Below, piece by piece: positions 25,392 through 34,646 of a DNA stretch of 64,000 nt. The translations under genes and the position numbers were made by a program. The notes under the pieces are model-generated. The model ran no database searches. It was not told where the DNA came from and saw only the letters and a list, made by a program, of their open reading frames with translations. Source of the stretch: Mucilaginibacter sp. cycad4 (lineage in GTDB: Bacteria > Bacteroidota > Bacteroidia > Sphingobacteriales > Sphingobacteriaceae); the NCBI RefSeq assembly GCF_034263275.1, contig NZ_CP139559.1, forward strand, positions 6,572,001 to 6,636,000, written 5' to 3'. Numbering within the stretch: the first letter of the stretch is position 1; each line of letters begins with the position of its first letter.

Positions 25392-26384
25392 ATGAAGATA
25401 CTGTTTGGTATACAGGGAACAGGTAACGGGCATATAAGCCGGGCAAGGGAAATTGTCCCCCTGCTGCAGCAATACGGCGAGGTTGATTTGCTGGTGAGCG
25501 GCACCGAAGCCGAAGTGTCACTATCGCAGCCCCTGAAATATCGCTTTCATGGCGTAAGTTTTGTATTTGGCACTAATGGCGGGGTAGATAATTGGGCTAC
25601 CTGGAAAATCATGAACCTTCGCCGGTTTCAGCGCGATCTGCGGAGCCTGCCCTTGAAACAATATAACCTCATCATCAATGATTTTGAACCTGTAAGTGCC
25701 TGGGCTTGTAAATTGCGGGGTGTACCGTCGGTATCCCTAAGTCACCAGTGTTCGTTTGTATCGCCAAAAACACCACGCCCCGAAAAAAAAGACCCTTTTG
25801 CTCAGTGGCTTTTAAAAAACTATTCGCCAACTACCTATCATGTAGGCTTTCATTTTGAGCGCTATGATAGTTTTATCAATACGCCTGTGATCCGCAGCGA
25901 GATCAGGCAACTGGAAACCTCTGATCTGGGGCATTATACCGTTTATCTGCCGGCTTATGATGATAAAACCCTGCTGAAGTATTTAAGCGCCCAAAAAGAT
26001 GTTAAATGGCAGGTGTTTTCAAAACGGCAAAAGCAGGCCTATCAATCAGGAAACGTGGAGATCTTTCCGGTAAATAATGAGGCTTTTAACAAAAGCCTGG
26101 CCAGCTGCACCGGTCTGCTCACGGGCGGCGGTTTTGAAGGCCCTGCCGAAGCCCTGTTTTTACAGAAAAAGGTAATGATGATCCCTATGAAAGGGCAATA
26201 TGAGCAGCAATGTAACGCGCTTTCGGCCTCCAGGTTGGGTGTTCCGGTGGTGAGTGAAATAAATGACAAGTTTAACGGCCATTTAAATAACTGGATCAAC
26301 GATACCAAAAAAATTGTAGTCGATTTTCCGGATGAAACAGCCGCTATAGTTGATAAATTGGTAAAGCAATATGCAAGGCATTAA
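25392..26384 (+). CDS. Glycosyltransferase, MJ1255/VC2487-like
   Basis: A 330-residue GT-B-like protein. The N-terminal GIQGTGNGHISRAREIV loop and the C-terminal CTGLLTGGGFEGPAEALFLQKKVMMIP motif are those of the GT28/MurG-related MJ1255 family. The segment LINDFEPVSAWACKLRGVPSVSLSHQ is also characteristic. Substrate unknown; pairing with the LpxH-like gene suggests an envelope lipid or glycan role, as inference. Confidence 0.85.
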   Translation: MKILFGIQGTGNGHISRAREIVPLLQQYGEVDLLVSGTEAEVSLSQPLKYRFHGVSFVFGTNGGVDNWATWKIMNLRRFQRDLRSLPLKQYNLIINDFEPVSAWACKLRGVPSVSLSHQCSFVSPKTPRPEKKDPFAQWLLKNYSPTTYHVGFHFERYDSFINTPVIRSEIRQLETSDLGHYTVYLPAYDDKTLLKYLSAQKDVKWQVFSKRQKQAYQSGNVEIFPVNNEAFNKSLASCTGLLTGGGFEGPAEALFLQKKVMMIPMKGQYEQQCNALSASRLGVPVVSEINDKFNGHLNNWINDTKKIVVDFPDETAAIVDKLVKQYARH

Positions 26385-26440
26385 GCATTGCACTGTAAGC
26401 GGTTTTTCTGCTAATTTTACAGCCGCAAATACGGCCGCAT

Positions 26441-27427
26441 ATGATCAATCTTTTCAGGAACTATAATCCCCTCAATATTATATGGCTGGCTATTTTGCTG
26501 TTCGTGCTGCGGATAGGTTTCATGGCGCAGATCCCCGAAAAGGTTGAATTTATTTTTGTGGAACCCTTTGCCCGGTTGCTGGTACCCGTAAAATATGAAT
26601 ACGCGTTTTCGCCGCTGCTTAATGTAATACTGGCAGGCGGGCTCGTATTTGTACAGGCTTTATTGCTTAATTCGTTAATTAATCACCATAATTTATTAGG
26701 CAAACCAACTTTTTTGCCTGCGTTAATGTATATCACGCTTTCGGGCTTGTTTACCCCCTTTTTAACGTTAAGCGCCCCGCTCATTTGTAATTTTCTGCTC
26801 ATATGGATGTTGTTTAAATTATTTAACCTGTATAAAGGGGAGGACGTTAAATCAACAACTTATGACCTGGGCTTGATTGTAGCGGTGGGTTCGCTTATTT
26901 ATTTTCCGTTTATCTATTTGTTCCTGGTTATTTGGATAGCGCTTATGATATTCAGGCCGTTTAACTGGCGCGAATGGGTTATTTCCATATTGGGTTACGT
27001 AACCGTGTTTTTCTTCCTGGCGGTTATTTATTTTATGAATGACATGCTGCCCCGGTTTAGCCATATCTGGTCGCCCTTAGGAAAAAAATTCCCCGATCAT
27101 ATCAGCATAAATTCCTATAACTACCTGTTGCTGGCGCCGGTTATTGTAATATTGGTACTTTGTTTTTTTAAGCTGCAGCAAAATTTCTTTAAAAGTTACG
27201 TGCAGATCCGTAAAACGTTTCAGCTGTTGTTTTTTATTTTTTTGATCACCGCACTTTCATTTTATCTTAATTCGGAGTTTCGCCTGAGCCATTTTTTGCT
27301 TTGTGCAGTGCCGGTAACCGTGTTTTTTGCCTATTATTTTTTGTATGCAACAAAGCGCTGGTTTTACGAAATACTGTATTTGTTGTTGTTTATCAGCATC
27401 ATTTACTTTCAGTTTAACAAATTTTAA
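26441..27427 (+). CDS. DUF6427-like polytopic membrane protein
   Basis: A 328-residue membrane protein with about nine hydrophobic helices and very short loops. The opening MINLFRNYNPLNIIWLAILLF and the FRPFNWREWV segment are shared by a Bacteroidota family annotated as DUF6427. A TAATTTTA box at 26412-26419 could be its -7 element. No enzymatic motif is visible. Confidence 0.7.
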   Translation: MINLFRNYNPLNIIWLAILLFVLRIGFMAQIPEKVEFIFVEPFARLLVPVKYEYAFSPLLNVILAGGLVFVQALLLNSLINHHNLLGKPTFLPALMYITLSGLFTPFLTLSAPLICNFLLIWMLFKLFNLYKGEDVKSTTYDLGLIVAVGSLIYFPFIYLFLVIWIALMIFRPFNWREWVISILGYVTVFFFLAVIYFMNDMLPRFSHIWSPLGKKFPDHISINSYNYLLLAPVIVILVLCFFKLQQNFFKSYVQIRKTFQLLFFIFLITALSFYLNSEFRLSHFLLCAVPVTVFFAYYFLYATKRWFYEILYLLLFISIIYFQFNKF

Positions 27428-27460
27428 CTTTTACATTCGTCCTTATTTCGGCGGTTATGT

Positions 27461-27468
27461 TAGTTTTG
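27461..27468 (+). promoter_or_regulatory. -7 promoter box for the purQ-coaX cluster
   Basis: TAGTTTTG fits TAnnTTTG and would start a transcript near 27475, leaving a leader of about 54 bases before purQ. No convincing -33 element is seen. Confidence 0.4.
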
Positions 27469-27528
27469 TAGCCTGAAACTATAATAATAAGCTATTTAGG
27501 TTCAACCTCAATTTAAAAAATAATTCTG

Positions 27529-28221
27529 ATGAAGTTTGGAGTAGTTATATTTCCCGGTTCTAATTGTGATGAGGATATCATATATGTATTAGAAAAAGTA
27601 ATGGGTCAGCAAGTGGTAAGGTTATGGCATAAAGATCATGACTTACAAGGTGTTGACTTTGTTGTTTTACCCGGAGGGTTTTCATTTGGCGATTACCTGC
27701 GTTCGGGCGCTATTTCCCGTTTTTCGCCAATTATGCAGGAGGTTATCCAGTTTGCTGCAAAAGGTGGTTATGTAATGGGTATTTGCAATGGCTTCCAAAT
27801 ATTGACTGAAGCTGGTTTGTTGCCCGGCGCTTTATTGCACAACACCAACCGCAAATTTATTTGCCGCAACATTTACTTAAAACCGCAAACAACACAATCG
27901 TTACTTACTGCTCAGCTTGATCCTCAGCAGCCTTTAAGGATCCCGATTGCACATGGTGAAGGCAACTACTTTGCTGATGCCGATGTAATAAAAGCCCTTA
28001 ACGATAATGACCAGGTAATGTTCAGGTATTGCGATGAGGCCGGTAATATCACCGCCGATTCAAACCCTAACGGATCATTGGAAAACATTGCAGGTGTTAC
28101 AAACCTAAGCAGGAATGTATTTGGCCTAATGCCGCATCCTGAACGTGCTGCCGATGGTTTGTTAGCCAATGAGGATGGTTTAGCTATTTTTGAATCAATA
28201 TTATCAATAGTTAGGGCCTGA
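27529..28221 (+). CDS. purQ: Phosphoribosylformylglycinamidine synthase subunit PurQ
   Basis: A 230-residue glutaminase subunit of FGAM synthetase in de novo purine synthesis. The class I amidotransferase nucleophile lies in GICNGFQIL (Cys near residue 86), the oxyanion strand is LPGGFSFGDYLR, and the catalytic His-Glu pair sits in LMPHPERAAD. A separate PurQ implies a small-type PurL encoded elsewhere. Its stop overlaps the coaX start (TGATGA), so the two are coupled. Confidence 0.96.
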   Translation: MKFGVVIFPGSNCDEDIIYVLEKVMGQQVVRLWHKDHDLQGVDFVVLPGGFSFGDYLRSGAISRFSPIMQEVIQFAAKGGYVMGICNGFQILTEAGLLPGALLHNTNRKFICRNIYLKPQTTQSLLTAQLDPQQPLRIPIAHGEGNYFADADVIKALNDNDQVMFRYCDEAGNITADSNPNGSLENIAGVTNLSRNVFGLMPHPERAADGLLANEDGLAIFESILSIVRA

Positions 28222-28964
28222 TGACCAGCCTGGTTATCGATATTGGTAATACGCTCATCAAAATCGCAGTTTTTAAACTGGATGAAATACTTGAGGTTAG
28301 CCAATATGAAACCATTGATATGCCGGTATTGGATGCTTTGCTTAGCAAATACAATCCTGTAAAGGCAATCATATCGTCGGTAAAAAAACATACGGAAGCA
28401 TGGCAGGCCGGGCTGGGGCAAAAAATTTCGCTGATACATTTTAATACTTTAATGACCAGCGAAATAAATAACCATTATTTAACCCCGGAAACCCTTGGGC
28501 CCGACAGGCTGGCAGCTGTTATTGGTGCATATCACATGTTCCCCGATCAAAACAGCCTGGTAATAACCGGGGGTACGGCTATCACTTATGATGGTGTTGA
28601 CGCTGCGGGAAATTATTTTGGCGGCAGCATATCGCCGGGCTTAAATATGCGTTATAAGGCTTTGAACAATTATACGGCGGGTTTGCCGCTCGTTGAAGCC
28701 GATGCCGGTTTTGATGCACCATACGGAAACAATACAACAACCGCTATCCGTTCGGGAGTACAAAACGGAATAAAATATGAGCTTGCCGGTTTTATCGAAA
28801 GTTATAAAACCGGGAACGGGCAACTGAACATTATACTAAGCGGGGGCGACAGCATTTTTTTTGATACTCTATTGAAAAATAGCATCTTTGCCCGCTACAT
28901 AAAAATTGAACCATATTTGGTTTTAAAAGGATTAAACGCAGCTATACAAAAGCATAATGATTAA
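28221..28964 (+). CDS. coaX: Type III pantothenate kinase
   Basis: A 247-residue ASKHA-fold kinase that phosphorylates pantothenate, the first step of CoA synthesis. Key motifs: DIGNTLIKIAVF at the N-terminus (phosphate loop), the TPETLGPDRLAAVIGA substrate segment with the conserved GPDR, and VITGGTAITYDGVD with YFGGSISPGLNMR. It overlaps purQ by 1 base and the outer-membrane protein gene by 8 bases. Confidence 0.95.
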   Translation: MTSLVIDIGNTLIKIAVFKLDEILEVSQYETIDMPVLDALLSKYNPVKAIISSVKKHTEAWQAGLGQKISLIHFNTLMTSEINNHYLTPETLGPDRLAAVIGAYHMFPDQNSLVITGGTAITYDGVDAAGNYFGGSISPGLNMRYKALNNYTAGLPLVEADAGFDAPYGNNTTTAIRSGVQNGIKYELAGFIESYKTGNGQLNIILSGGDSIFFDTLLKNSIFARYIKIEPYLVLKGLNAAIQKHND

Positions 28965-30279
28965 ATATACCCGGTTTTTTATAACACTTTTATTGGCTGT
29001 TGCCGCTTTTTCAGCACATGCACAATCAACGGCAACTTCAAGCTCTCCATATTCACGTTACGGTATCGGCGATATTGATCCTCAACTGATGGGCCAAAAC
29101 ATAGGTATGGGGGGTATAGCTGTAGCTACCAATAAGATAGGCTTTTTTAACAATATCAACGTTATAAACCCGGCTTCATATGGAGCCGTTAATCTTACAA
29201 CTATCGATGTTGGTTTGTATGCAAACTTTTTAAACCTGTCGCAAACCGGTTCGGCAAGTCAAAAAAACAGCAATTTCAGGCTTAACCATATCGCGTTCGC
29301 TATTCCCACTTCAAAACGTTCGGCTTTGAGCTTTGGTTTATTACCTTATAGCGAGCGTGGTTACAATTATAAAAAATCAGTAAGTAAATTAGGAACATCG
29401 GGTTCGCCTGCCGATACCAACGTGACAAATTATAGCTACAGCGGTGATGGCAGCTTATCAAAAGCATATTTTGGATATGGCTTTGGCATAGGTAAGCATT
29501 TGTTATTAGGTGCAAACGTATCCTACATATTTGGTAACATTAAAGATATTGCCACTACCGAGATCCCTGATCTGGCAGGCGCTATCAATTCAAAAATTGA
29601 AACGAGTAATGCCATAGGTGGTATAAATTACGATTACGGCTTGCAGTATTCATTTGATCTTTCCGAAACCAAGCACCTTGTATTTGGTTACTCGGCATCG
29701 GCAGGTACAAAGCTGCATACGCAAAGCAGCTTTATTGTTAGCCAGTATTTTAACGATGCAAACGGAAACCAGGACATAGCCGCCGATAGCGTGGTTAGTA
29801 CAACCGGGCCTAAATCAAAACTGAAATTACCACAGATCAACAGGTTCGGGATCTCTTTCCAAAGCGATGGCAAATTTCTTGTCGGTGCCGATTACTCGAT
29901 GGGTAAATGGTCCGACTTATCAATTGCCGGTGTAAACCAGGGCTTACAGGATAGTAAAACTTTCAATATAGGTGGTTCATATACCCCAAACATCGCAACT
30001 ATCAGAAATTACCTTGCCACTGTTGATTACCGCATAGGTGCCATATATGATCAAACCTATATGCACATTAACGGTACTACAATTAAAAGGTATGCCGGTA
30101 CTATTGGTTTAGGCCTTCCTTTACGTTCAAATAACGGCAGCTACTATAAAATCAATATCGCGGCAGAGATAGGTCAGCGCGGTTCGTTGGTTAATGGTTT
30201 AGTTAAAGAAAACTACGTTAATATCCACCTTGGCTTTACCCTTAATGATAAGTGGTTTACCAGGTATAAATTTGACTAA
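28957..30279 (+). CDS. Outer-membrane beta-barrel protein (FadL/OmpP1-like arrangement)
   Basis: A 440-residue secreted protein with signal peptide (cleavage after AFSAHAQ). The mature start TATSSSPYSRYGIGDI followed by GMGGIAVA is a conserved Bacteroidota pattern in the coaX-lptC cluster. Alternating Gly/aromatic strands indicate a beta-barrel, ending in aromatic FTRYKFD. Cargo unknown; its position between coaX and lptC is widely conserved as far as I recall. Confidence 0.8.
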   Translation: MIKYTRFFITLLLAVAAFSAHAQSTATSSSPYSRYGIGDIDPQLMGQNIGMGGIAVATNKIGFFNNINVINPASYGAVNLTTIDVGLYANFLNLSQTGSASQKNSNFRLNHIAFAIPTSKRSALSFGLLPYSERGYNYKKSVSKLGTSGSPADTNVTNYSYSGDGSLSKAYFGYGFGIGKHLLLGANVSYIFGNIKDIATTEIPDLAGAINSKIETSNAIGGINYDYGLQYSFDLSETKHLVFGYSASAGTKLHTQSSFIVSQYFNDANGNQDIAADSVVSTTGPKSKLKLPQINRFGISFQSDGKFLVGADYSMGKWSDLSIAGVNQGLQDSKTFNIGGSYTPNIATIRNYLATVDYRIGAIYDQTYMHINGTTIKRYAGTIGLGLPLRSNNGSYYKINIAAEIGQRGSLVNGLVKENYVNIHLGFTLNDKWFTRYKFD

Positions 30280-30288
30280 TTCGCTGTC

Positions 30289-30867
30289 ATGAGCCGCCCT
30301 GCAGTTAACATACCGGCTTTATGCCTGTTACTGTTGCCATTGGCGGCTTTCGTATCATCGTGCGAAAACGATCTGAAAAAGGTAAGGGAAATATCAGCGA
30401 ATGAAGTTGATACCGTAGCCCAGCGTACTACAGGGCTTGATTTGATCATGAGCGATTCGGCCAGGGTGGAGATCCATCTTACTGCTCCCCTGATGATCGA
30501 ATACCAGATCAAGAAGCCTTATAAAATTATGCCTAAAGGTGTAAAGATCGATTATTATGACCGCGGCACAGGTCAGTTTGCTGGTGACATTATTGCCGAT
30601 ACCGGTATTAACCGGGAGCAGGAAAAGCTTATCGAATTTCATGGCAATGTGGTTGCAACCAATGCCAAGGGCGAAACCTTTAAATCAAACGAATTATTTT
30701 GGGACCAGGTAACCAAGCGGGTTTACTCTAATAAACCTGTTCAGGCCACACTTAGCGGCGGTAATGTTATGAACGGCAATACCTTTGAAAGTGATGATAA
30801 GCTTTTAAACCCTACCTTTAAAAGCAGCACGGGCTTATTTCATGTAGATGAAAAAGCGACACAATAA
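30289..30867 (+). CDS. lptC: LPS export ABC transporter periplasmic protein LptC
   Basis: A 192-residue lipoprotein or anchored protein: the N-terminal hydrophobic stretch ends FVSSCEND, a lipobox with Cys21. The beta-jellyroll (OstA-like/LptC) follows: RVEIHLTAPLMIEYQIKKP ... GVKIDYYDRG ... AKGETFKSNELFWDQVTKRVYSNKPVQATL, which is characteristic. LptC receives LPS from LptB2FG and hands it to LptA. It is 9 bases after the barrel protein gene. Confidence 0.88.
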   Translation: MSRPAVNIPALCLLLLPLAAFVSSCENDLKKVREISANEVDTVAQRTTGLDLIMSDSARVEIHLTAPLMIEYQIKKPYKIMPKGVKIDYYDRGTGQFAGDIIADTGINREQEKLIEFHGNVVATNAKGETFKSNELFWDQVTKRVYSNKPVQATLSGGNVMNGNTFESDDKLLNPTFKSSTGLFHVDEKATQ

Positions 30868-30961
30868 TGACTTTTTTTAACGGAAATTTTGTGTTATAGA
30901 ATTTTGTTAAAAATTGTATCTTGCGCCCTCTTAAAAAGAATAGAATAATTATAAATGTAAT

Positions 30962-33091
30962 ATGGGTATAATGGGTTTTTTGCGCGAAAGGATGGGAAAG
31001 ATTCTCGCATTCTTTATTGGTTTCGCGCTGCTTGCATTTATTGTGAGCGAAGTTGTAAGATCGGGCGGTTCCTTTTTCAGTAGCGATAGTAACGAGCTTG
31101 CCCTTGTTAATGGCGAAAAAGTGCCCTATGACAAATTCAACGAAAAGCTGGAGCAAAACTCCGCACAATTTAAACAACAGGGACAAAGTATCTCTCCGCA
31201 AATAGCAAGCTATCTGCAGGAAACTACCTGGAACCAGTATTTAAGTCAGCTGCTGATAGGCAAGGAGATTGAAAGGATTGGTCTCACCGTTGGTGATGAT
31301 GAAATGAACGTAATGATCGGCGATAACAATCCCGATCCGCAGATAGCCCGCCAGTTTGCCGATCAGCAAACCGGCCAGTTTGACCGCAGCAAGTATGATC
31401 AGTTTAAAGCCTACCTACAATCAGGTAAAGCTGATCCAGCCCAGAAAAAAGCCTGGAGCGATTTTGTTATCGACCTGATAGAAGCTAAAAAAGCTACTAA
31501 ATACATGACTTTGGTTACCAACGGTCTTTATGTAAACTCGCTTGAAGCTACAGATGATTACGAAGCAAAAAACAAGCTGGCTAACTTTAAATATGTATCG
31601 CTTGATTATGCTTCAATCCCTGATGCTAAAGTTACTTTAACCGATGCCGATTACAACGCATATTACGATGCTCATAAAGCTTTGTTTAAAACTCCGCAGG
31701 AGTTGAGGAATTTTGAATACGTTAGCTTCAACGCGGCTCCTTCAAAAGAAGATTCAGCGGCAGTTAAAGAACAGGCAGAGAAATTAGCGAATGAATTCAA
31801 AACTACTCCTAACGATTCGCTTTTTGTGCAGATCAATGCCGAAACCAAAGCGCCTTTAGCTTACCAGCGTAAAGGCAGCCTTGACCCTAAACTGGATACT
31901 ACCATGTTTAGCGCAGCTAAGGGATTTGTTTACGGCCCTTACCTTGAAAACGGCAGCTACAAAGTAGCCAAACTGGTTGATACCAAAACTACTTTCGATT
32001 CGGTTAAAACCAGGCATATCCTGATCGATCTTGCGTCTGCAGGCGGTGAAGAAAAAGCTAAAGCCAAAGCCGATTCAATTAAAAAACTGATCCAGGGCGG
32101 TAAATCATTTGCCGAGCTGGCCACTACTTTTTCTGCCGATAAAGGCAGTGCTGTAAAAGGCGGTGAAATTCCTTCATTTGATGCTAATGGCTCAATGGGT
32201 GCCGGGCAGGGTAATTTAGTTCCTGAATATACCAATGCTGCTTTTAAAGCAAGTAAAGGTGAAATCCTTGTTGTAAAATCACAATTTGGCTACCACGTTA
32301 TCCAGGTTGAGGATCAAAAAGGCTCTGTAAAATTGGTTAAAGTTGGTGTGGTTGATAAACCTTTAACCGCAAGCAGCAAAACTCAAACAGTAGCTTACAG
32401 CAAAGCCCAGGCATTTTTAGGCGCATTAACATCCGATAATTTTGAAGCCGAAGCTAAAAAAGAAGGTTTAAAACCCCGTACTGCCGAAGATGTTACTGCT
32501 ATAGCTTCTGGTCTGCCGGGCTTAGATAACGCACGTGACGTAGTTAGATGGGCTTACAAAGCCGAAAAAGGCGATATTACTGATAAAGTATTTACCGTAG
32601 GCGATCAATATATAATAACCCGCCTTACCGAAATTAAACCTAAAGGTACATTGGCACTTGAGGCTGTTAAAAAGCAAATTGAGCCAATGGTACGTAACGA
32701 GGTTAAGGCTAAACAGCTAAAAGAGAAATTTGACTCGGCCCTTGGCGGCGGTGCTTCAATTGACCAGGTTGCTCAAAAAGTAGGCAGCAAGGTAGTTCCG
32801 GTTGAAAATATTGTGTTTGCTAATCCTATTATCCCCGGTCAATCTGCAGAGTATAAAGTTATCGGTTCAATATTTGGTTCGCCTGTCAACAAAGTTTCAA
32901 AACCTGTTGACGGTGCACAAGGCGTTTATGTATTTGTGGTTAACGGTTTCACTAACCCGCCGGCACTTACCAACGCTATTAAACAAAAAGAACAAATTAA
33001 CCAGGCGCTTTTACAACGCTCACAAGGCCAGGTGCTGGATGCATTAAAAGATAATGCAATTGTAAAAGATAACAGGGCTAAATTTTTCTAA
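30962..33091 (+). CDS. ppiD: Peptidylprolyl isomerase, PpiD/SurA type
   Basis: A 709-residue inner-membrane-anchored periplasmic chaperone. An N-terminal helix (residues 13-30, ILAFFIGFALLAFIVSEVV) follows a short basic cytosolic start, as in PpiD. A SurA_N-like helical part (about 40-190) leads to a parvulin domain near 345-455 with KTRHILIDLA and FGYHVIQVEDQ. A second, degenerate rotamase-like region covers about 460-640. PpiD works on exported proteins near the Sec translocon. The run TATCTTG (30917-30923) resembles a -7 box with one base missing. Confidence 0.93.
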   Translation: MGIMGFLRERMGKILAFFIGFALLAFIVSEVVRSGGSFFSSDSNELALVNGEKVPYDKFNEKLEQNSAQFKQQGQSISPQIASYLQETTWNQYLSQLLIGKEIERIGLTVGDDEMNVMIGDNNPDPQIARQFADQQTGQFDRSKYDQFKAYLQSGKADPAQKKAWSDFVIDLIEAKKATKYMTLVTNGLYVNSLEATDDYEAKNKLANFKYVSLDYASIPDAKVTLTDADYNAYYDAHKALFKTPQELRNFEYVSFNAAPSKEDSAAVKEQAEKLANEFKTTPNDSLFVQINAETKAPLAYQRKGSLDPKLDTTMFSAAKGFVYGPYLENGSYKVAKLVDTKTTFDSVKTRHILIDLASAGGEEKAKAKADSIKKLIQGGKSFAELATTFSADKGSAVKGGEIPSFDANGSMGAGQGNLVPEYTNAAFKASKGEILVVKSQFGYHVIQVEDQKGSVKLVKVGVVDKPLTASSKTQTVAYSKAQAFLGALTSDNFEAEAKKEGLKPRTAEDVTAIASGLPGLDNARDVVRWAYKAEKGDITDKVFTVGDQYIITRLTEIKPKGTLALEAVKKQIEPMVRNEVKAKQLKEKFDSALGGGASIDQVAQKVGSKVVPVENIVFANPIIPGQSAEYKVIGSIFGSPVNKVSKPVDGAQGVYVFVVNGFTNPPALTNAIKQKEQINQALLQRSQGQVLDALKDNAIVKDNRAKFF

Positions 33092-33113
33092 ACAAAATTT
33101 AAAGTAAATTTGT

Positions 33114-33150
33114 ATCCGGGAGTGGCATTAAGCCGTTCCCGGATTTTTTT
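33114..33150 (+). terminator. Intrinsic terminator of the ppiD transcript
   Basis: ATCCGGGA (33114-33121) pairs with TCCCGGAT (33137-33144); an inner GGC/GCC extends the stem. A run of seven T follows. Confidence 0.85.
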
Positions 33151-33156
33151 GTTTTA

Positions 33157-33215
33157 AATAATATTAGTAATCAGGCTATAGCTTTAAGCTTTGTGCATTC
33201 TGCTATTAGCTTTCA
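33157..33215 (+). repeat. Short dispersed repeat, copy A
   Basis: About 58 bases (AATATTAGTAATCAGGCTAT, then AGCTTTAAGCTTTGTGCATT) match 54422-54481 with a few changes and one indel. The GTG at 33193 that would extend the DUF2480 frame lies inside it, so I start that gene at 33229. Confidence 0.7.
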
Positions 33216-33228
33216 TATAGAAGATGAT

Positions 33229-33744
33229 ATGGATATCCAGGAAAACATAATAAATAAGGTAGCTCAAAGCGGCCTTGTTACCTTAGACCCGGCTTCTTTT
33301 TACCCTGCCGGCGACCGTGTTATTTATGATATAAAAGATAACCTGTTCCATGGCCTGATTCTACGCGAAAAGGATTTCAGGGACTTTATAAAAGAACATG
33401 ACTGGGCGCAATATGAGGGCAAAAATGTAGGTATCACCTGCACTGCCGATGCTATTGTACCTGCCTGGGCATATATGCTGCTGGCTAACCGGATGGCCCC
33501 TTATGCCCGCGAAATTGTGTTTGGCGATAAAGAGGTATTGGAGACCGTACTTTTTGAAAAAGAGATAGCTAAAGCCGATTTTGAACAATACCGCGGGCAG
33601 CGGATTGTGCTGAAAGGTTGCGGTGATACTGAAGTACCGGTATCTGCTTATGTTGAACTGACTAAAAAACTAAGTGCTGTGGTTAAAAGCCTCATGTTTG
33701 GCGAGCCTTGTTCAACAGTGCCTATCTATAAGCGTAAGGACTAA
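33229..33744 (+). CDS. DUF2480 family protein
   Basis: A 171-residue soluble protein. The pattern LVTLDPASFYPAGDRVIYDIKDNLF HGLILREKDFRDFIKEHDW (split here) and the C-terminal GCGDTEVPVSAYVELT with FGEPCSTVP define DUF2480, a Bacteroidota family of unknown function. I use the ATG at 33229 because the upstream extension to GTG 33193 is repeat sequence. Two cysteines in conserved positions (KGCGD, GEPCS) could bind metal; that is speculation. Confidence 0.85.
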   Translation: MDIQENIINKVAQSGLVTLDPASFYPAGDRVIYDIKDNLFHGLILREKDFRDFIKEHDWAQYEGKNVGITCTADAIVPAWAYMLLANRMAPYAREIVFGDKEVLETVLFEKEIAKADFEQYRGQRIVLKGCGDTEVPVSAYVELTKKLSAVVKSLMFGEPCSTVPIYKRKD

Positions 33745-33838
33745 GTATTTAAGCAGCAGTACGCAATAAAAACAAGTTTAAACCATTTATAATAGCAGTT
33801 GTCATATCACAAGCCCTGCTAAAAAGGGCTATTAATCA

Positions 33839-34633
33839 ATGAAGAAACTGCCGATAAATAAATATTTTTTTACTGTACTGCTTTTTATAGCCTGCTGCCC
33901 GGGCGGATTTGCCCAGGAGTTGAAAAAGATCAATGAGCCGATCTTTAAAGCAGGCGAACAACTGGACTACAAGATGAAATATGGCTTTTTTACCGCTGCC
34001 GAAGCTACCATAAAGGTAGAGGCAAGCGATAAAAAGTTTAATGACCGCCCTGCATTTCATCTTGTTGCCGAAGGAAAAACCGCCGGCTCTTTCGACCTGT
34101 TTTACAAGGTGCGTAACCGCTACGAATCATACGTGGATCAAGCAACGCTGATGCCCTATTTTTATACCGAAAACAGGCGCGAAGGCAAGTACAGGCATAC
34201 GGACAATGTTACCTTTGATCAGAAAGACAAAAAGGTAATGGCAAATAAAGGAACATTTGAATATAAAGGGGAATCCTTCGACTTTGTATCAGCCTATTAT
34301 TTTGCCCGGGCTATTGATGTTTCAAAACTGCACCAGGGCGATGTTTTTGATCTGCAATACTTTCTGGAGGATGGTTTTCACAGTATGCAGATAACCTATG
34401 TTGGTACCGAAACGGTTGAATGTTCGCTTGGTAAGTTTAATTGTCTTAAATTTAGCCCGGCTATTATTCCGGGGAGGATTTTTCGAAAGAACAGCAAGTT
34501 GTACCTTTGGGTTACCAACGATAAGAACAGGATCCCGGTAAAGGCTCATGTTGAGGTGCTGATAGGCAGCGTAACAATGGACCTTAAATCGGCTACCGGA
34601 CTTAAATATCCTTTGAACCCTATTAAAGATTGA
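33839..34633 (+). CDS. DUF3108 family periplasmic protein
   Basis: A 264-residue exported protein with a signal peptide (MKKLPINKYFFTVLLFIACCPGGFAQ). The segments FKAGEQLDYKMKYGFFTAAEATI and the C-terminal LWVTNDKNRIPVKAHVEVLIGSV are the DUF3108 hallmark. The fold is beta-rich. It is followed after 13 bases by the DUF3109 gene, so the two form an operon. Function unknown. Confidence 0.88.
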   Translation: MKKLPINKYFFTVLLFIACCPGGFAQELKKINEPIFKAGEQLDYKMKYGFFTAAEATIKVEASDKKFNDRPAFHLVAEGKTAGSFDLFYKVRNRYESYVDQATLMPYFYTENRREGKYRHTDNVTFDQKDKKVMANKGTFEYKGESFDFVSAYYFARAIDVSKLHQGDVFDLQYFLEDGFHSMQITYVGTETVECSLGKFNCLKFSPAIIPGRIFRKNSKLYLWVTNDKNRIPVKAHVEVLIGSVTMDLKSATGLKYPLNPIKD

Positions 34634-34646
34634 TTTTAAAAAGATA

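Noticed and set aside
33193..33228. GTG start extending the DUF2480 protein by 12 residues
   Set aside because: The extension lies in a dispersed intergenic repeat (copies at 33157 and 54422); the ATG at 33229 matches the family start.
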